The notes: generated by a model not told the origin, from the sequence alone. Numbered from the stretch's first letter, positions 43,419 to 52,440 are shown. The stretch is DNA of 64,000 nt from Amycolatopsis jejuensis (GCF_000717335.1 NZ_JNYZ01000022.1:1-64000), one strand, 5' to 3'. Numbers and translations are program-made.

Positions 43419-44194
43419 CGCCCGGTGAACCTCGGCGCCCGACGGGCCGCGAACGCCCGTACACCTTCGGCATAGGCAGCCGATTTCTGGTGCGCCTGCG
43501 CCACCGAGAGTGCATGCGCGAGCCCGGTCGCCCGGTCCTGCTCCAGTCCGTCCCGGAGCAGCTCCTTCATCCGTCGCAACCCAAGCGGGCTCTTTTCCGC
43601 CAGCTGCTGTGCCAATCGCCCGGCCGCCGGAATCAGTTCCGCCGCCGGTACGACGTCGTGGACCAGTCCCCAGCGCCGGAAATCATCCGCCGGGGCCATT
43701 TCCCCGGTCATCATGAGCCATCGCGCCGGGTTCACGCCGATCCGCCGCGGCAGCCGGTAGCTGCCCCCGGCCCCCGGGAGCAGCCCGGCGTTCGCGTGCA
43801 CGTCGCCGATGCGCACGCCGGTGGCGGCGAGCACGATGTCGCAGCACAGCAACAGTTCCAGCCCGCCCGCCGCTGCGGCCCCCTGCACCGCGGCGACGAC
43901 CGGCTGCGGCTGACGTTCGAGCAGGTCGAACACCGCGTCGCTACGGGCGAGGTCGACGTCCGGCAGAGCGTCCGATTCGACGGCGAGATCCGCTCCGGCG
44001 CAAAACGCCCGTCCGGCACCGGTGAGCACCAGCACCCGCACCGCGTTATCTTCGGCGGATGCGGTCAGCACGGTTTCCAGCTCGGACAACATCAGGGGCG
44101 AGATCGCGTTCCGCACCTCGGGCCGGTTCAGGGTAATCCACCGGACCTGGTCCTCATCCGACACCAGCAGCGTTTCAAAGGCAGGCAACGTCAC
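43415..44194 (-). CDS. Enoyl-CoA hydratase/isomerase family protein
   Basis: A 259-residue crotonase-fold protein: CoA-binding AGRAFCAGADLAV near 58-70 and oxyanion-hole AVQGAAAAGGLELLL near 100. By alignment with rat hydratase, both catalytic glutamates appear to be missing: the positions read His in DVHANAGLLPGAGG and Trp in ARWLMMTG. It may therefore be an isomerase, hydrolase or lyase and not a plain hydratase. GTG 44194 overlaps the ligase stop (GTGA). Confidence 0.85.
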   Translation of the reverse strand: MTLPAFETLLVSDEDQVRWITLNRPEVRNAISPLMLSELETVLTASAEDNAVRVLVLTGAGRAFCAGADLAVESDALPDVDLARSDAVFDLLERQPQPVVAAVQGAAAAGGLELLLCCDIVLAATGVRIGDVHANAGLLPGAGGSYRLPRRIGVNPARWLMMTGEMAPADDFRRWGLVHDVVPAAELIPAAGRLAQQLAEKSPLGLRRMKELLRDGLEQDRATGLAHALSVAQAHQKSAAYAEGVRAFAARRAPRFTGR

Positions 44195-45708
44195 GACAAC
44201 CCCCTCCTCGCACCGAATTCCTCCCGCAACGCCCGCTTGAGCACCTTCCCGGAAGCGTTACGCGGCAACTCCTCCACAGCGACCACAGTGGACGGACGCT
44301 TGTACCGCGCGATCCGCTCCCCTACATAAGCCCGCAACTCCGCACAATCCGCCTCGACCCCAGGCCGGAAGACGACCGCCGCGGCGACCGCTTCGCCGTA
44401 AACCTCGTCGGGTACCCCGAAAACGCTTGCCTCGGCGACGGCCGGATGACCGTGCAGGACCTCCTCGACCTCACGCGGGTAGATGTTCTCCCCGCCGGAG
44501 ATGATGAGGTCGCTCATCCGGTCCACGATCGTGAAGTAGCCACCCGTTCCCCGCTGCGCAAGATCGCCCGTGTGCAGCCAGCCGTCGCGGATCGCGGACG
44601 CGGTTGCCTCCGGTTTTGCGTGGTAGCCGACCATTCCCGTGCCCGTGCTGCTCACCACTACCTCGCCGATCTCCCCCACGGGCACCTCGGCGCCGTCGGC
44701 ATCGACGATCCGCGCATCGACGAGGAACACCTCGCGTCCGGTCTGGTCGCTGCGTTCGAGATGCTCCTCCGGGCGCAGGACCGCGATGGTGGTCGCCTCC
44801 GTGGTGCCGTACCACTGGAAGAACCCGGCGCGCGGAAACGCTTCCCGCGCACGTGCCAGTACCGTCCCGGCAATCGACGACGAGCCGTACCAGATTTTCG
44901 CCAGCGACGATGTGTCATAACGGCTCAAATTGTCGTCGCGCACCAGCATCGCGAGCATCGTCGGCGACCACAAAGTAATCGTCACCCGCTCACGCTCGAC
45001 CAACGACAGCACGTTGTCCGCCGTGAAACCGCGCCCTGAAAGCACCACGGTGGCACCGAATGCGAGCGCCGGGAACAGCTGGATCACCAGACCACCGCCG
45101 TGGAACAACGGCATCGAGATCAGCATGACGTCGCCGCCGCGCAGATCTCCTTCGACGGCATACACCGGCAGCAACCGCACCGTGGCGTCGTGGGTCGCCA
45201 GTACCCCTTTCGGCGCGCCCGTGGTTCCGCTGGTGTACAGAACAGTGGCCACCGCGTCCGGCTCGGCGAGATCGACGGGTCCCGGTCCCGACTTCACCAA
45301 GTCCGCATAGGGCACGCCGAGCCCGCTCTCCGCCTCGTCGAGCACGACCAGCCGGGGTGCCTCCCCAGCTACCGCAGCCGCATACCCCGGACCGGCGACC
45401 ACCACCCGCGGCGCGATGTCCCGCAGGACGTAAGAGAGTTCGTCCGGCCCGTAACGGAAGTTGAGCGGGACGAACCACGCGCCCGCCTTCATCGCGGCGA
45501 ACGCCACCACCACGAATTCGACACAGTTCTCGGCCAGGATCGCGACCCGGTCACCCGGCCGCACGCCCAGACCCGCGAACGCCGCCGCGAGCGCGTCGGC
45601 CTCCTGGTCGAGTTCGGCGTAGGTCAGGGCCTGATCGCCCATCCGCACGGCGACCCGGTCGCCGAAGCGCCTCGCGCCCCGCCGCGTCACATCAGCAAGG
45701 GTCCGCAC
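44191..45708 (-). CDS. AMP-dependent acyl-CoA synthetase
   Basis: A 505-residue ANL-family ligase: P-loop YTSGTTGAPKGVLATH near 165, YGTTEAT near 300, GWLHTGDLA near 375 and the C-terminal catalytic Lys in PRNASGKVLKR near 490. It activates a carboxylic acid to its CoA thioester and, as the first gene of the operon (leftward), defines entry of the substrate. The promoter region shares a 19-nt element with the ABC-transporter operon at 62 kb. Confidence 0.92.
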   Translation of the reverse strand: MRTLADVTRRGARRFGDRVAVRMGDQALTYAELDQEADALAAAFAGLGVRPGDRVAILAENCVEFVVVAFAAMKAGAWFVPLNFRYGPDELSYVLRDIAPRVVVAGPGYAAAVAGEAPRLVVLDEAESGLGVPYADLVKSGPGPVDLAEPDAVATVLYTSGTTGAPKGVLATHDATVRLLPVYAVEGDLRGGDVMLISMPLFHGGGLVIQLFPALAFGATVVLSGRGFTADNVLSLVERERVTITLWSPTMLAMLVRDDNLSRYDTSSLAKIWYGSSSIAGTVLARAREAFPRAGFFQWYGTTEATTIAVLRPEEHLERSDQTGREVFLVDARIVDADGAEVPVGEIGEVVVSSTGTGMVGYHAKPEATASAIRDGWLHTGDLAQRGTGGYFTIVDRMSDLIISGGENIYPREVEEVLHGHPAVAEASVFGVPDEVYGEAVAAAVVFRPGVEADCAELRAYVGERIARYKRPSTVVAVEELPRNASGKVLKRALREEFGARRGLS

Positions 45709-45785
45709 GCCTGCCGCCCTTTCTTCCGGAGAAAGCCGGAAACCTCGTCCGGCGTCCTTCCACGCTCTCTCATCGACCGCAATTA

Positions 45786-45804
45786 GTCAAGGCTCTCATC
45801 ATCT
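45786..45804 (-). promoter_or_regulatory. Shared regulatory element, copy 1
   Basis: On the minus strand AGATGATGAGAG-N2-TTGAC; the TTGAC end resembles a -35 box pointing at the acyl-CoA operon. The same element with 17 of 19 identical bases is at 62030-62048 in front of the ABC operon. It also sits between this operon and the divergent MarR gene, with TTAGT/ACTAA arms on either side (45783-45787, 45813-45817). Confidence 0.6.
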
Positions 45805-45898
45805 CAAGTCTTACTAACTACGGAAGCCCGGTCTCCCAGCCACGGACGAGATCACATAGAGTGAAGTCTGATCGTCAGGATCGATCGGAGAGGTGACC

Positions 45899-46393
45899 GT
45901 GGACCAGATCCATGCCAAGGACTACGAGGAGCTCATGGTGGAGCGCGCCCGCCGCTCCGGCGTCGACGTCGATCTCGACGTGCTCACCGTGACGTTCAAC
46001 CTCGTCCGCGCGGCGAACAAGCTCGTGGCCGACCTCGAGCAGAACGTCTACCGCTCCCGTGGCGTCAGCTACGCCGGGTTCCGCGTGATGTTCGCGCTCT
46101 GGGTCGTCGGGGAAAGCGAGCCACGGCAGCTCGCGCAACTCGCCGCGGTGACCCGATCGAGCGTGTCCAGCGTGCTCAACACGCTCGAGGACGCCGGGCT
46201 CGTCCAGCGGCGCCGGGAATCGGCCGACCGCCGCGTCGTCACCGTCGACCTGACCCGGCAGGGGCTGGAAACGGTGCTGGACACCTTCGAAAGCCACCAC
46301 GCCCGCGAGCGCACCTGGACCAGCGAGCTGTCGGCCGCGGAACGCCGCAGCCTGGCCACTCTGCTGCGCAAGATGGTCGAGCATCACAACTAG
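45899..46393 (+). CDS. MarR family transcriptional regulator
   Basis: A 164-residue winged-helix dimer: helices around residues 20-60, wing with RRESADRRVVTVDLT near 103-117. GGAGAGG at 45887-45893 favours GTG 45899 over 45893. It is divergent from the acyl-CoA operon and overlaps the convergent alcohol dehydrogenase by 4 nt. MarR proteins next to acyl-CoA ligases often sense aryl- or acyl-CoA; that role here is inference. Confidence 0.9.
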   Translation: MDQIHAKDYEELMVERARRSGVDVDLDVLTVTFNLVRAANKLVADLEQNVYRSRGVSYAGFRVMFALWVVGESEPRQLAQLAAVTRSSVSSVLNTLEDAGLVQRRRESADRRVVTVDLTRQGLETVLDTFESHHARERTWTSELSAAERRSLATLLRKMVEHHN

Positions 46394-47373
46394 CCCCCGG
46401 GCTCGATCACGACCTTGAGGGCGGACCCGTCGAGGAGCGCGCGGATTCCCCGCTCGGTGTCCGCGAGCGGCAGCACCATCGACACGAGCGGCGCGACATC
46501 CACCGCACCCGAGGCCACCAGGTCGATGGCCCGCTGCCAGGTGGAGGGCTGCCGGGTCAGCACCCCGACGACAGCGAGCTCCTTCAGCACCAGATCACGC
46601 GGGCTGACCCCGGCGCGGGCCGCCGTCCCGACGACCGCGACGGTTCCGCCCGGGCGGGCCAGTGCCACGGCTTGGTCCAGACCTTCCGCCGACCCGGTGG
46701 TGTCGACGACCAGATGCGCGCCCTCGCCCCGGGCGGTCGCAAGACCGAGCTCGGCCGCCAGAGCCAGCCGGTGCTCGTCGGCCGCCCGGCCCACCACGAC
46801 GACGGACGACGCACCACTCGCCCGTGCGACGAGCCCGGTCAGCAACCCGATGGCGCCCGGGCCCACCACCGCAACGCGGTCGCCGGGCAGCCAGCCGCAA
46901 CGTTCGAAAACGCGGACTGCCACCCCGAGCGGTTTCAGCAAAGCTGCTGCCACGAAAGAAATCTCGTCCGGCAGCCGGTACGTACTCGACGCGGGCGCGA
47001 GCACCCGAGCCGCGAGTCCACCGTGGACGTCGTGCCCGAGCCGGCGCGAGCCGGTACAGCGGTTGAACGCCCCCATGCGGCACTCCGGGCAGGAACCGCA
47101 CCGGCCGAGGCTCTCCACGACAACCCGGTCACCGGGCCGGGTCTCGCGTACCCCCGGCCCGGTCTCGATCACGGTCCCGGCGAACTCGTGCCCGAGCACG
47201 ACCGGGTACCGCATTCCCGGCGTTTCGTCGCCGCGGTAGGTGTGCACGTCGGTCCCGCAGATCCCGCACGCGGCGACTTCGAGCAGCACCTCACCGGGCC
47301 CCGGCGGCCCCGGCTCCGCGATCTCGGTGAGCGAGATTCCCGGCCCTGGCCCCGATTTCACGACGGCGCGCAT
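46390..47373 (-). CDS. Zinc-dependent medium-chain alcohol dehydrogenase
   Basis: A 327-residue MDR enzyme: catalytic zinc ligands in CGICGTDVH and GHEFAG (about residues 36-70), structural zinc ligands CGSCPECRMGAFNRC near 92-106, NAD-binding GPGAIGLLTG near 170. It resembles sorbitol/threonine-type dehydrogenases. It is last in the operon led by the isochorismatase-fold gene, 4 nt after the SDR. It would oxidise or reduce an alcohol/aldehyde intermediate. Confidence 0.9.
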   Translation of the reverse strand: MRAVVKSGPGPGISLTEIAEPGPPGPGEVLLEVAACGICGTDVHTYRGDETPGMRYPVVLGHEFAGTVIETGPGVRETRPGDRVVVESLGRCGSCPECRMGAFNRCTGSRRLGHDVHGGLAARVLAPASSTYRLPDEISFVAAALLKPLGVAVRVFERCGWLPGDRVAVVGPGAIGLLTGLVARASGASSVVVVGRAADEHRLALAAELGLATARGEGAHLVVDTTGSAEGLDQAVALARPGGTVAVVGTAARAGVSPRDLVLKELAVVGVLTRQPSTWQRAIDLVASGAVDVAPLVSMVLPLADTERGIRALLDGSALKVVIEPGG

Positions 47374-47376
47374 GGC

Positions 47377-48111
47377 TCACCAGGCCGTCATGCCGCCATC
47401 GATGGCGATCGACGCGCCGGTGATCAGGCTGGCCTCGGCGGACGCGAGAAACAGGCACAGCGGCACGACTTCCGCTGCCTCGCCCAGCCGTCCCAGCATC
47501 GACGCCTGCGCCATCTGCGTCATGACCTCGTCCTTGGCCGGATGCCCGTCGAGCAGCCGGTGCGGCATCTGCGTGTCGAGCGCGCCCGGGCACACCACGT
47601 TCACCCGCACCCCCGGCGCCAGTTCCGCAGCCGCCACCTTGGAAAACGCGACCAGACCGGCCTTCGACGTGCTGTAGGCCGACCAGCCCGCCCCGGCCCG
47701 GACAGCCGCGGACGACGAAATGTTGACCACCGCCCCGCCCTCGCGCAGGACCGGTTCGAGGGCCTTCGTGACCAGGAATGCGCCCCGCACATTGATTCCC
47801 AGTACCCGGTCCCATTCCTCGACCGTGGTTTCGCCCATCGGCGCATAGGAAATCACGCCCGCCGCGTTGATCAAAACGTCCACCGGTTCGCACGCGCGCC
47901 CGAATGCCTCGACCCCAGCCGCGTCGGTGACGTCGAGCTGCCGGAAAGTGAAGGCCCGCCCGGCTTCGACCATCTGCTCGCCGCGGGTGGCGTCGATGTC
48001 GAGCCCGATCACCGACGCGCCTTCGTCCAGCAACGCCGTACACAGCAGCCGCCCGAGATCCCCGGACGCGCCGGTGACCACTGCGGTCTTGCCCTCGAAC
48101 CGGGCGCTCAT
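47377..48111 (-). CDS. Short-chain dehydrogenase/reductase
   Basis: A 244-residue SDR with TGASGDLG near 13-20, NAAGV near 82 and YSTSK near 145; C-terminus ASIAIDGGMTAW is FabG-like. ATG 48111 overlaps the monooxygenase stop (ATGA). A long in-frame extension upstream through the monooxygenase gene is a shadow. Confidence 0.88.
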   Translation of the reverse strand: MSARFEGKTAVVTGASGDLGRLLCTALLDEGASVIGLDIDATRGEQMVEAGRAFTFRQLDVTDAAGVEAFGRACEPVDVLINAAGVISYAPMGETTVEEWDRVLGINVRGAFLVTKALEPVLREGGAVVNISSSAAVRAGAGWSAYSTSKAGLVAFSKVAAAELAPGVRVNVVCPGALDTQMPHRLLDGHPAKDEVMTQMAQASMLGRLGEAAEVVPLCLFLASAEASLITGASIAIDGGMTAW

Positions 48112-49244
48112 CGCGTGCTCCCGACCGGCTGCCGGACGCCTTCGCGTTCCAGGATCGGCAGGACCTCGTCGATGAACCTGGGTATCCCCGTTTCGTAGTT
48201 CATCCAGGTCAGCGCTACCCCGTCGACCCCGGACGCCTGCAGGTCGGCCAGTTGCGCGGCAATCCGCTCCGGCGTGCCGACCAGCGGGTACCCGGCCATG
48301 GTGGACGCGACCGCCTTCGCCAGCTGCCGATGCTGTTCCTCCGGCATGTGCGCGCCGCCCATGGTCCATTCGATCGCATTGCGCACCGCGACCTCGTCGG
48401 CGTCGACCTCCGACCAGCGCCGCACCATTTCCTGCGCTTCCTGATCCGTTTCGGCACACACCACCGACGCCGCGATCCAGACCGATTGCTCGCGCCCGAA
48501 TCCCTCGGCCACCTCCCGGATCTCGCCGACCTTCTTCCGGGCGGACGCTGCGTCCAAAGCGGACACAAAAGAAAGGTCGGCGTATCGCGCGGCAAGCTGG
48601 TGTCCCCGCGAGGAAAACGCCGCGTTCATGATCGGCGGATGCGGTTGCCGGATCGGCGCGGGCCTGCTGTATCCACTTTCGACAGTCAGCCACTTCCCGG
48701 TGAAGTCGAAGTCCTCACCGCCTTCCCAAAGCCGCAGCACGATGTCCAGCCATTCTTCGGAATAGCCGTACCGCGCATCGTGATCGAGTGTCTCGACCCC
48801 GAACATGCGCAATTCCTTGGCAAACCAGCCGGCCACGACGTTGAGCCCGATCCGGCCGCCGGAAACGGCGTCGATCGTGGCGATCTGTTTCGCCGCCATC
48901 ACCGGCGAAACGGTCAGGCAGTGCGAGGTCGCGAACAGTGTGATGCGGCTAGTGAGCGCGGCCAGCGCGGCCGCCCAGGTGTACGGGTCGAAGCTGTTGC
49001 CCCACGGGTTGGTGCGGCCTTCGAACCCGCGCCAGCGGGAGAACGGGATCGCGGCCTCGAACCCCGCGTCCTCGGCCATCCGGACGAGGCGGACGTTCTG
49101 GTCCCAGTCGATCTCGTGCCGTTCCGGCGAAGCGGTGACGGCTCCGGCCGACGTGACGTTGAGGCCGAACACCCCGAGTTTGAGGCCGGTATCGGCGAAG
49201 AGTGGACCCGTGGTGGTGCGTGGGACAGCCGGGAGGTACGTCAT
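48108..49244 (-). CDS. FMNH2-dependent monooxygenase, RutA/SfnG-like (luciferase family)
   Basis: A 378-residue TIM-barrel flavin monooxygenase. Hallmarks: SGGRIGLNVVAGW near residue 125, LDHDARYGYSEEW near 155, and GVALTWMNYETGIPRFIDEVLPIL near the end, as in RutA (uracil ring opening) and SfnG (dimethylsulfone). It needs reduced FMN from a separate reductase; the candidate is at 62121 under the same operator. AGGAG lies before ATG 49244. Substrate could be a pyrimidine-like ring, a sulfone or a sulfonate; sequence alone does not decide. Confidence 0.9.
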   Translation of the reverse strand: MTYLPAVPRTTTGPLFADTGLKLGVFGLNVTSAGAVTASPERHEIDWDQNVRLVRMAEDAGFEAAIPFSRWRGFEGRTNPWGNSFDPYTWAAALAALTSRITLFATSHCLTVSPVMAAKQIATIDAVSGGRIGLNVVAGWFAKELRMFGVETLDHDARYGYSEEWLDIVLRLWEGGEDFDFTGKWLTVESGYSRPAPIRQPHPPIMNAAFSSRGHQLAARYADLSFVSALDAASARKKVGEIREVAEGFGREQSVWIAASVVCAETDQEAQEMVRRWSEVDADEVAVRNAIEWTMGGAHMPEEQHRQLAKAVASTMAGYPLVGTPERIAAQLADLQASGVDGVALTWMNYETGIPRFIDEVLPILEREGVRQPVGSTR

Positions 49245-49261
49245 CGGATCTCCTGTCGTCG

Positions 49262-50125
49262 TCAGTGAGCAGCGCGGGCGACCCGCGCGTCGAGGTCGAG
49301 CCAGCCGGACAGCCCGACCACGTCGAACAATCCGGCCGGGGACAGTCCGAGTTCTTGCAGGTGGGCGTCGCTGCCCGTGCGGTGCAAAGTGGCGGCGGCC
49401 GTACGCAACGCGTGCACCGCGGGGTAAAGGGCGACTGTCGGGCAGACCGCCATCCGGTACCCGAGTTCGCCGAGCCGCTCCAGCGGGAGCGCCGGGCTGC
49501 GACCGCCCGTCGCCAGGTTGTAGAACGCGCGGCCGGGGAACGCCGCGCCGATTCGCTCCACTTCTTCCATCGAGGTCGGGGCCTCGACGAACACCAGGTC
49601 AGCGCCTGCGGCCAAGGCCCGCCGACCTCGTTCGAGGGCGTCGTCGATTCCGTGCACGGCAAGCGCATCGGTACGGGCGACGAGCAGCGGCCCGGATTCC
49701 CCACGGGCTAGCACCGCGGCGGCGATCCGCTCGGTGAACTCGCCCGCGCTCACCACCGCCTTTCCGGTGAGATGTCCGCACCGCTTGGCGGAAACCTGGT
49801 CCTCCAGCTGGATGCCCGCGACCCCGGCGGCGGCAAGTTCCTCGACCGTGCGCACCACGTTGAGCGTCCCGCCGAAGCCGGTGTCCGCGTCGACCAGCAC
49901 CGGCACCCCGGCCCGCCGCACGATCGGCCGGACGGCGTCGACGAGTTCGGTGAGCGTCAGCAGCCCGAGGTCGGGGACTCCGAGCCGGCTCATCGCCAGC
50001 CCCGCCCCGGACACCGCGAGCGCCGGGAAGCCCGCCTGTTCCAGCACGGCGGCGGAAATGCCGTCGTAGCAAGCAGGCAGGAGCACCGGACCCGCTTCGA
50101 GGAGCGACCGTAGCGCGTCACTCAT
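49262..50125 (-). CDS. PEP mutase/isocitrate lyase superfamily C-C lyase
   Basis: A 287-residue barrel with Mg-binding VDADTGFGG near residues 78-86 and the catalytic loop EDQVSAKRCGH near 110-120; the Cys in KRCGH marks C-C lyases (2-methylisocitrate, 2,3-dimethylmalate, isocitrate) as opposed to PEP mutases. It is coupled to the LeuD-like gene by an 8-nt overlap. A LeuCD-like hydratase followed by this lyase is the arrangement of dimethylmaleate hydratase and dimethylmalate lyase in nicotinate breakdown (established for Eubacterium barkeri). Confidence 0.88.
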   Translation of the reverse strand: MSDALRSLLEAGPVLLPACYDGISAAVLEQAGFPALAVSGAGLAMSRLGVPDLGLLTLTELVDAVRPIVRRAGVPVLVDADTGFGGTLNVVRTVEELAAAGVAGIQLEDQVSAKRCGHLTGKAVVSAGEFTERIAAAVLARGESGPLLVARTDALAVHGIDDALERGRRALAAGADLVFVEAPTSMEEVERIGAAFPGRAFYNLATGGRSPALPLERLGELGYRMAVCPTVALYPAVHALRTAAATLHRTGSDAHLQELGLSPAGLFDVVGLSGWLDLDARVARAAH

Positions 50126-50627
50126 CGGACGTCCCGGTGACCAGCAGGCCATCCCGCTCGAGCTGCTTCAGCAACCCGCCCGCGGCCACGATGTCCAGCA
50201 GCTCCGGCGTCCACGGCGTCCCTTGCCGCGTCTGCCCGGTGTCGGTGTTCTCGACCGTACCGGCGACCAGGTCAAGCCGCGCGTGCTGACCTTCGGTGAA
50301 GAGCTCGCTGACCCCAGGGCAGCTCAACGCGGGCAACGCGAAATTCACGCAGTTGCGGAAGAACAGCCAGTTGATCGAATCGGCGACGAGCCCGCCGAGC
50401 CGGAGGTCGACCAGCAGCTTCGCGGCCGGACGGCTGGACCCGGTGCCGAAATTCCGTCCGGCCACGAGGATGTCGCCCGGCTCCACGAGATCGACCCAGC
50501 CAGGGCGGTTCGCCTCGAAAACGTACCGGTGCTGCTCGGCCACCGGTTTGAACACGGTGTGCATCGGCTGGATGAGATCGGTGTTGACGTCGTCGCCGAA
50601 ACACCACACCCGCCCCGGAACTGCCAT
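50118..50627 (-). CDS. LeuD-like hydro-lyase, small (swivel) subunit
   Basis: A 169-residue aconitase-swivel protein starting with GRVWCFGDDVNTDLIQP (residues 5-21) and containing GRNFGTGSSRPAA near 57. It pairs with the large subunit two bases upstream. Probably not leucine-pathway LeuD: no leuA/leuB is nearby and the neighbours are catabolic. Substrates of such HACN-family enzymes include maleate, citraconate, dimethylmaleate and homoaconitate. Confidence 0.88.
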   Translation of the reverse strand: MAVPGRVWCFGDDVNTDLIQPMHTVFKPVAEQHRYVFEANRPGWVDLVEPGDILVAGRNFGTGSSRPAAKLLVDLRLGGLVADSINWLFFRNCVNFALPALSCPGVSELFTEGQHARLDLVAGTVENTDTGQTRQGTPWTPELLDIVAAGGLLKQLERDGLLVTGTSDE

Positions 50628-50629
50628 GG

Positions 50630-51868
50630 TCACTCCTGAAACTCGCGGATGTCGGCGATCGCCCCGGCCACCGCGGACGCGGCGACCGTGCCGGAGGACG
50701 CCAGGTAGATCTGCGCGTCCGGATGGCCCATGCGCCCGGCGAAATTGCGCGTGCTCGAAGCAATGCACACGTCTTCCGGGCCAAGGGAATTCTGGAACCC
50801 GGCGCACATCCCGCACGAGGAAACCGTGACCACGGCACCGGCGTCGGTCAGCGTGGCGACCAGTCCTTCGTGGACAGCCTGCCGGTAGATCGCCTGCGAA
50901 CCCGGGGTGACGAACAACGTCACGCCGGACGCCACTTTCCGGCCCGACAGCACCGCGGCCGCCTCCCGCAGGTCGGCGATCGTGCCATTGGCGCACGACC
51001 CGATGAAGGCGCGGTTGATCCGGGTACCGCGGACGCTGCGCACCCCGGCGGTGTGGTGCACCACCGACCCGGGCAGCCCGACGCGAGGCTCCACTTCGGA
51101 CAGATCGAGCGTCCGGACGGCGTGGTACTCGGCATCGGCATCGGGGTACACCGCGCCGTCCATGGTGCGGCCACGGGCTTCCAGGTGCGCCCGCAGCACG
51201 TCGTCCGGCTCGGCGATCGCGAACTCCGCGCTGACTTCCGCACACATCGTGGTGAGGGTGCGGCGCTGGTCCAGGGTCAGCGTGGACAGTGCCGGACCGC
51301 CGAATTCGATGTTCTGCCCGACGTGCGCGCCGTAGTGGTCGGCGAGGTGCAGGAAGACGTCTTTTGCTGCCACGTAAGGGGAAAGCGTGCCGGTGAGTTC
51401 GTACCGGACCGTTTCCCCGACCTGGAACCAGGTGACGCCTTTGGCCATGGTGTAGATCAGTTCCGGCGCACCGATCCCACGGGCCGCGCAGTTGAGCGCG
51501 CCGCCACTGCACGTGTGGCTGTCCACGCACACCAGCAGCTCGCCCGGCATCGCGTACGGCACGTCTGCGATCAGCTGGTGGCAAATGCCCTGTTCCGGCC
51601 CCACGTCGTGCACGCGGGTGATCCCGTGCTTCGCCGCGAACGCCCGGCCGCGCTCCAGCGCCTCCCCGACCTGCCTGCTCGGCGCGGGTACGACGTGGTC
51701 GAAGATGACCACGACCCGGTCCGGGTCGAACACCTTCGTCGGCTCGGCCCACATCGAATCGTAGAAGTTCATGTCGAGCGGTACGACGGTGTCCACCGAG
51801 GTCACCACGATGTCCCCGGGGCGGACCGAGTCCCGGCCGGCGTGCCGGGCCAGGATCTTCTCGGTCAT
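50630..51868 (-). CDS. LeuC-like hydro-lyase, large (4Fe-4S) subunit
   Basis: A 412-residue aconitase-superfamily subunit. Cluster ligands: Cys in VDSHTCSGGAL near 100, and Cys in GSCANG near 285 plus SSCGMCAG near 345. It adds or removes water on an unsaturated dicarboxylate. ATG 51868 gives MTEKILARHAG; a GTG at 51883 overlapping the upstream stop is the alternative. Works with the LeuD-like subunit and probably feeds the lyase. Confidence 0.88.
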   Translation of the reverse strand: MTEKILARHAGRDSVRPGDIVVTSVDTVVPLDMNFYDSMWAEPTKVFDPDRVVVIFDHVVPAPSRQVGEALERGRAFAAKHGITRVHDVGPEQGICHQLIADVPYAMPGELLVCVDSHTCSGGALNCAARGIGAPELIYTMAKGVTWFQVGETVRYELTGTLSPYVAAKDVFLHLADHYGAHVGQNIEFGGPALSTLTLDQRRTLTTMCAEVSAEFAIAEPDDVLRAHLEARGRTMDGAVYPDADAEYHAVRTLDLSEVEPRVGLPGSVVHHTAGVRSVRGTRINRAFIGSCANGTIADLREAAAVLSGRKVASGVTLFVTPGSQAIYRQAVHEGLVATLTDAGAVVTVSSCGMCAGFQNSLGPEDVCIASSTRNFAGRMGHPDAQIYLASSGTVAASAVAGAIADIREFQE

Positions 51869-51879
51869 GGTCAACCCGG

Positions 51880-52440
51880 TCACGAGAGCAGCTTGCCGAT
51901 CTCGTCGACCGTGCGGACCCGGCTGATCATGGGCAGCACCCGGGTGAGCGAAAACTCGTGGTACTCCTCGGAAACGCTCGAAGTGGCGTCGGCGGCGACC
52001 AGCACCGCGAACCCGTTCGAGATTGCCTCGCGCGCGGTCTGCTCGACGCCGAAGTTGGTCGCGATCCCGGCGATCACCACGGTGTCGACGCCGCGCTCCC
52101 GCAACGTTTCGGCGAGGCCGGTACCCGCGAACGCACCCCAGCCCTGTTTGACCACCGGGAGGTCGCTGCCGGGCTCGGCGAGGCCGTCGGCGAGCTGGTC
52201 CCAGCCCGCGGGCATCGTCTCCGGAACTGCCGGGGGCGGAACGTCGACCGGCGGAGCCTGCCCGCCCGGGTACGCAACGGTGACCGTGACGACCGGCGCC
52301 TGCCGCTCCCGGAACCGGCCCGCCAGCTGCGTTGCCGCGGCCACCACCTCGGCCCCCGTCCGCGGGGCGAGCGGCATCCCGACGACGCCGTTCTGCAGGT
52401 CGACCAGCACGAGGGCGGTACTCGACGGGCTGAGCGTCAT
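51880..52440 (-). CDS. Isochorismatase-fold hydrolase, YecD-like, catalytic Cys absent
   Basis: A 186-residue protein with the fold's Asp (LVLVDLQNG near residue 13) and Lys (VVKQGWGAF near 97), but the nucleophile position reads GIATNFGVE with Gly in place of Cys, as in E. coli YecD and in true isochorismatases. It is therefore unlikely to be a standard Cys amidohydrolase. GGAGG seven nt before ATG 52440 and an upstream FadR-type operator make it the lead gene of the seven-gene operon. Confidence 0.85.
   Translation of the reverse strand: MTLSPSSTALVLVDLQNGVVGMPLAPRTGAEVVAAATQLAGRFRERQAPVVTVTVAYPGGQAPPVDVPPPAVPETMPAGWDQLADGLAEPGSDLPVVKQGWGAFAGTGLAETLRERGVDTVVIAGIATNFGVEQTAREAISNGFAVLVAADATSSVSEEYHEFSLTRVLPMISRVRTVDEIGKLLS

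Noticed and set aside
42664..43515. N-terminal extension giving a 674-residue acyl-CoA dehydrogenase fusion
   Set aside because: The extension is a shifted-frame reading of the upstream SDR; TTG 42663 with GAGGAGGGG gives a normal-length enzyme.
50118..51868. Leucine biosynthesis leuCD
   Set aside because: No leuA/leuB nearby; overlap with a C-C lyase and a monooxygenase points to a catabolic hydratase.
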